From: an uncultured Blautia sp.
GTDB lineage: Bacteria; Bacillota; Clostridia; Lachnospirales; Lachnospiraceae
DNA length: 34,140 bases
NCBI GenBank assembly: GCA_900539525.1
Contig: UQCM01000027.1
Location: 1-34,140, forward strand
Reading direction: 5' to 3'
The translations under genes and the position numbers were made by a program. How positions within the stretch are numbered: the stretch's first letter is position 1; every line of letters starts with the position of its first letter. Of this stretch, positions 30,922-34,140 are shown one piece after another. The notes below the pieces were generated by a model. That model ran no database searches and was not told the origin of the DNA. It saw only the letters and a list, made by a program, of their open reading frames with translations.

Positions 30922-31842
30922 TTATCCGTTTTTCACAAAATCACCGATTTCTTTTAATACGGCTTCTTTATTCTGTATATATCCGTTTTGTCCGCCAAAA
31001 ACAGCTCCAAATCTGGTCTTATAATTGTACTCTGCTGGGATTCCTTGCAGTTTATTGACAAACGCTTTCCCTGTAAGATAGGAATATACTTCTCCGGCAG
31101 AGACCGGTTCCGTTGCAGGATGCCAAAGCATAATATCGGCATCAAGAGCGGTGTTGATATCTCTCCATAAATAGGATAAGTTATAAAACTGATATCTACT
31201 TCTGCTATCGGTGAAATTCAGTGCAGAAAACCCAAGATTTCTAAACTTTTCTTTGAGCATCGGCCGGTCTGCATCAGATACATTCACTTTATAGAATCCA
31301 TTCTCCTGCAAAGAATAAAATCTACACAGCTCATCATCCCGTTTTACCAGTTCTTCAAAAGTTTCCTCTTTCAACATAAGCGGGATGACATGGATGAAAT
31401 CATAAATAAAGTTCTTCTTAATATTCTTTCCAAATAAACCAGGTAATCTGATAATCAATGCATCGGGATATTTTTCACGAACCCATTGTTCAAGCAGATA
31501 TCGATTATAACCATATGGCTGAAGGTTCTGTGTGTCAACAGGAGAGTTTTCATCGACTTCTCTTGGTATCTTGAAAACATCGATTGTTGAGATCAATACC
31601 AGTTTTTTCGGGCATATTTTCTCTATATTTCTTTCCGCCTGAAAAATCAACTCCAAATCTTTTTCCGGTGCATTATTTGCTAGGTATTTTTCAGCCCTGA
31701 GCCCTGCATAAATCAACAGATCCGGCTTAGTACCATATGCTTTCTCAATATTTCTGGAATTATATACGACGCCTATTTCATTTCCTGCTGCTTCAAATAT
31801 ATTACTTCCCACGAAACCCGTATATCCTACTAATGCTTTCAT
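30922..31842 (-). CDS. NAD-dependent nucleotide-sugar epimerase/dehydratase-like protein (SDR)
   Basis: 306 residues. The Rossmann start MKALVGYTGFVGSNI has the SDR glycine motif, and the mid strand KKLVLISTIDVF the active-site serine/threonine. PYGYNRYLLEQW stands in the position of the YxxxK motif, but with Arg instead of Lys, and RLPGLFG follows. The Lys-to-Arg change at the catalytic site is unusual and may alter or abolish activity. The C-terminal substrate region is diverged. AAGGAG lies before ATG 31842, and the preceding GT2 gene ends 10 bp upstream. It probably prepares a sugar for the polymer. Confidence 0.75.
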   Translation of the reverse strand: MKALVGYTGFVGSNIFEAAGNEIGVVYNSRNIEKAYGTKPDLLIYAGLRAEKYLANNAPEKDLELIFQAERNIEKICPKKLVLISTIDVFKIPREVDENSPVDTQNLQPYGYNRYLLEQWVREKYPDALIIRLPGLFGKNIKKNFIYDFIHVIPLMLKEETFEELVKRDDELCRFYSLQENGFYKVNVSDADRPMLKEKFRNLGFSALNFTDSRSRYQFYNLSYLWRDINTALDADIMLWHPATEPVSAGEVYSYLTGKAFVNKLQGIPAEYNYKTRFGAVFGGQNGYIQNKEAVLKEIGDFVKNG

Positions 31843-31852
31843 GGCTATCTCC

Positions 31853-32791
31853 TTATTTTGTCAATTTTTCTATAGATTCAAAGCTGTAATGCTTTCTTTT
31901 GAAAACCAAATCAATAATCAGCTGCAGATACTTGATGATTACCGTTAAGACTCCAAACAACCCAAAAAACGCCACTGAAAGGAAAAGAATTGTGGTTGTC
32001 CATCCCTCTATCGGGTTGGATGTAAGATAAATAACAACGGAGTACCCCACCATAAACAAGGATACCGCCATCATCAATGCGGTCATCGCTTTCGAGAAGC
32101 TATATCCCATTTTCGTAAACAGAATCAGAGCATCTCCCGCCAAATGAGTTCTGTACTCGTTTTCTTGATAATCATAATTCTGTCTGACTTTCTCCACCGG
32201 AATATATTTCAGAGTATCTATTTTTAATCCACAGTTTGCATAAATTGCTTTTCTATAGAGCACTGTTTTATTCATGGAAGCAACACGATTCATAGCTCTT
32301 CTGCTGAGTACTCTGAAACTCTCTGTTGTCATCTTATAATTTTGATCTGAGTAATGCTCAAAAATCTGATAAAAAAACTTAGAAGATAACCTTGCTGCTC
32401 TATCGGGCGCAGCACTTACAATATCAAAGCCTTTCAGGGAATGTTTGTAAATTTTCATAATCATCGCTGGGTCAAAATCAGGAATGGTATTATCAAATTC
32501 AAAAATAAAATCCCCAATTGAGAGATCCGTACCGGCACTCATTGCAAGTTCAAGTCCGTGAAAATAACTCATGTTAATCACAGACACACTTGTGGCAGAA
32601 GCATGTTTGCTTTTTTCCCGAATCACACTCAGTGAACTGTCATCAGAAAAATCATTGACACATATAATCTCAGAATGTTCAAAATTATCCTCCATTGTTC
32701 GAATAATCATATCTAAGAAGGCTCCAATTCGCTTCTCCGCGTTATGAATATAAATCACTGCCGAAGCAAAATTCTTTTCTTTATTTGTCAT
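31853..32791 (-). CDS. GT2 glycosyltransferase with C-terminal membrane helices (GtrB-like)
   Basis: 312 residues from ATG 32791 (a GTG one codon upstream is also possible). GT-A core: ASAVIYIHNAEKRIGAFL, IICVNDFSDDSS, and IGDFIFEFDNTIPDF, where a DXD would lie. Two C-terminal helices (about 231-254 and 265-288) match the topology of GtrB/DPM-like polyprenyl-phosphate sugar transferases. The start overlaps the FAD-oxidoreductase stop region by 11 bases, so the two are coupled. Typical donor-binding residues are altered (FDNT instead of DAD), so donor choice is uncertain. Confidence 0.75.
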   Translation of the reverse strand: MTNKEKNFASAVIYIHNAEKRIGAFLDMIIRTMEDNFEHSEIICVNDFSDDSSLSVIREKSKHASATSVSVINMSYFHGLELAMSAGTDLSIGDFIFEFDNTIPDFDPAMIMKIYKHSLKGFDIVSAAPDRAARLSSKFFYQIFEHYSDQNYKMTTESFRVLSRRAMNRVASMNKTVLYRKAIYANCGLKIDTLKYIPVEKVRQNYDYQENEYRTHLAGDALILFTKMGYSFSKAMTALMMAVSLFMVGYSVVIYLTSNPIEGWTTTILFLSVAFFGLFGVLTVIIKYLQLIIDLVFKRKHYSFESIEKLTK

Positions 32792-33914
32792 CACTCAGTA
32801 CCTCATCTAAATCGTAAACTGTATTTATCTTGCCTGATAGTACACTTATAAAGGTCGGTCCATCAGAAAACTTTCTAATCACAGTTGGCCTTGAATCATC
32901 AATTTCGGAACTCATGAGAATCGGTTTCATGGAGAACAACGATCCTTTGTATGAAAACTCATAATCATCCAAAATGTACTTTCGCGCCAGGTTTGCCATA
33001 TACGGAAATGCAGTAACCGGCTTTACAGGACAGTCGTTGCAATTCCCCAAACGAAATGTTGAGCAAAAACCTCCGCTCTTTTTCTGGCAGGAAAACGTTG
33101 GTACACTGTCATAGCTCGTTGTGTGGGGCGTAAACGTTACAGATGTGAGCGAGTGTATCCCCGTTTTTCCGAATGGCATAATGGAAAAGAACGGGCCATC
33201 CATAACTGTAAATCCGATGTTTTTCAACTTCTCATTTACATCGCACAGAATGATTTCACAAAGCTCATATTTGATTCCAAATTTTTCAAATCCAACCATA
33301 TCAAGAATCTGGTTGATGCTTGCATATGTGGCGTTCAATACGAAGCTGCTTTTATAAGGTCCATGATTCTCCGTTTGGAGGACATATGTATCCGAATGCT
33401 TCTCAATACACGTAATAGTAACACCATATTTTACTTCCACACGGGAAGAATACTTTTCCAATTCCACCAAGAAATAATTTCTCAGAATTTCCGCATCATA
33501 AGTATATTCTCTGGTTCGGAATACGCCATCGCACATACCTTTTTTAAAGAAAGTACCCGGATGCAATTCTTCACAAGGAATGTTTGATGCTTTGCAAAAA
33601 TCCTTAAACTGCGTACCATCTGTCCACGAGAACTGACTTGATGTTGCATAGATCTGGTCAAATGCTTTATTTATACAGAATGCATAATCCTTGTTGAATC
33701 GCTCAAAATACCCGGCGGACTTCATTGCAGTAGAGATTGACCTTGGATAATGGTATCCTTGGTGAACTCTTGCCTGATTAATATAGGTTGCCCTTCGAAA
33801 TGGCGTTGCATCACACTCAAGCACAATCACTCGCTGACCTCTTTCAGCACAAAACAGCGCTGAATAAAGACCATACAGTCCTGCTCCAATAATAATTTTG
33901 TCGTATTGTTTCAT
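32781..33914 (-). CDS. FAD-dependent oxidoreductase (DAO family), first gene of the glycan operon
   Basis: 377 residues from ATG 33914 (MKQYDKIIIGAG). The FAD-binding Rossmann motif IIIGAGLYGLYSALFCAERG and the acidic end of the second strand VIVLE are clear, followed by ARVHQGYHYPRS. There is a cysteine cluster near residues 280-305 (FSCQKKSGGFC...GNCNDCP), which may bind metal or a cluster. DAO-family enzymes oxidise amine or alcohol groups, and some family members lie in polysaccharide loci. The frame extends to a TTG at 33950 with GGAGG overlapping it; no good site precedes ATG 33914, so the start is not settled. The substrate is unknown. Confidence 0.75.
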   Translation of the reverse strand: MKQYDKIIIGAGLYGLYSALFCAERGQRVIVLECDATPFRRATYINQARVHQGYHYPRSISTAMKSAGYFERFNKDYAFCINKAFDQIYATSSQFSWTDGTQFKDFCKASNIPCEELHPGTFFKKGMCDGVFRTREYTYDAEILRNYFLVELEKYSSRVEVKYGVTITCIEKHSDTYVLQTENHGPYKSSFVLNATYASINQILDMVGFEKFGIKYELCEIILCDVNEKLKNIGFTVMDGPFFSIMPFGKTGIHSLTSVTFTPHTTSYDSVPTFSCQKKSGGFCSTFRLGNCNDCPVKPVTAFPYMANLARKYILDDYEFSYKGSLFSMKPILMSSEIDDSRPTVIRKFSDGPTFISVLSGKINTVYDLDEVLSDDK

Positions 33915-33986
33915 ATTAATCAGCCATTCAGCCGCTTTGCCTCCGCACAAATAAAAATGAAGAATGCAAACAAACGGTCGCCTCTC

Positions 33987-34050
33987 TTGTAGAATTAGTT
34001 TGAGAAGAATTCACGCTACAACACATAGCAAGAAGATACATAGATTGTAG
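33987..34050 (-). promoter_or_regulatory. Leader with alternative hairpins
   Basis: CTACAA at 34016-34021 can pair with TTGTAG at 33987-33992 or with a second TTGTAG at 34045-34050, so two exclusive stems are possible in the operon leader. The stems are only 6 bp and function is not shown. Confidence 0.25.
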
Positions 34051-34064
34051 CTAAAACTCAAAAC

Positions 34065-34092
34065 AGTATATTAATCAGTGCTGAGATGTCAA
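34065..34092 (-). promoter_or_regulatory. Promoter of the glycan operon
   Basis: The minus strand shows TTGACA (34087-34092), a 16-base spacer and TATACT (34065-34070). A leader of about 110-150 bases separates it from the FAD-oxidoreductase start. Confidence 0.6.
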
Positions 34093-34140
34093 GCATTTTT
34101 GAAAATGTCCCAAAATAAGTGAAACATTAGCCCCGTCAAT

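Overview
The window looks like a chromosomal segment of a gut-type Clostridia, most likely family Lachnospiraceae. I base this on the style of the recognisable proteins (S2, EF-Ts, ArgRS, TruA, a LUD-domain protein), strong AGGAGG-type ribosome sites with occasional GTG/TTG starts, and a modest GC content. No rRNA, tRNA or CRISPR array was seen.

Layout. (1) 1-4950: two small membrane proteins, an ABC-2-like permease whose partner ATPase has lost its catalytic middle, an alpha/beta hydrolase whose start is invaded by a palindromic repeat, and an internally deleted membrane-protein gene. (2) 4950-11260: a decaying metal/redox island, all on the minus strand. It holds a ferredoxin-ArsC chimera, a frameshifted gene, a small thioredoxin, a truncated ferredoxin, an ArsP-like permease and an ArsR repressor with matching operator-like sites, then a csoR-copA(copZ) copper operon with a textbook CsoR-controlled promoter. 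FtsX and IS110 remnants sit at its edge. (3) 11470-17800: housekeeping genes rpsB-tsf, argS, a LUD protein and truA, separated by intergenic regions rich in palindromic repeats. (4) 17870-19300: three tiny plus-strand ORFs followed by two tandem copies of a structured RNA unit, each ending in its own terminator. (5) 19380-23490: a lipoprotein joining a solute-binding domain to a 5'-nucleotidase C-terminal-like domain, followed by a hybrid sensor kinase; together they look like a ligand-sensing pair. (6) 23710-34090: a ten-gene minus-strand operon for a surface glycan, with FAD oxidoreductase, two GT2 enzymes, sugar epimerase and isomerase, two large multi-spanning proteins of probable GT-C type, an acyltransferase and two half-size DMT/SMR-like transporters.

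How the parts work together. In the glycan operon the GT2 enzymes probably charge a polyprenyl-phosphate carrier, the two small transporters probably flip it, and the GT-C-like membrane proteins and the acyltransferase probably modify the outside polymer. In the copper operon, CsoR controls its own promoter and the CopA exporter, and the CopZ-like tail of CopA has its own internal ribosome site. The most novel-looking items are the tandem RNA pair with a compensatory base change, the solute-binding/5'-nucleotidase-like lipoprotein paired with a kinase, the seven-locus palindromic repeat family, and the concentration of internally deleted genes between 3.0 and 6.2 kb. All functional names come from reading the translated sequences by eye; no database search was run.
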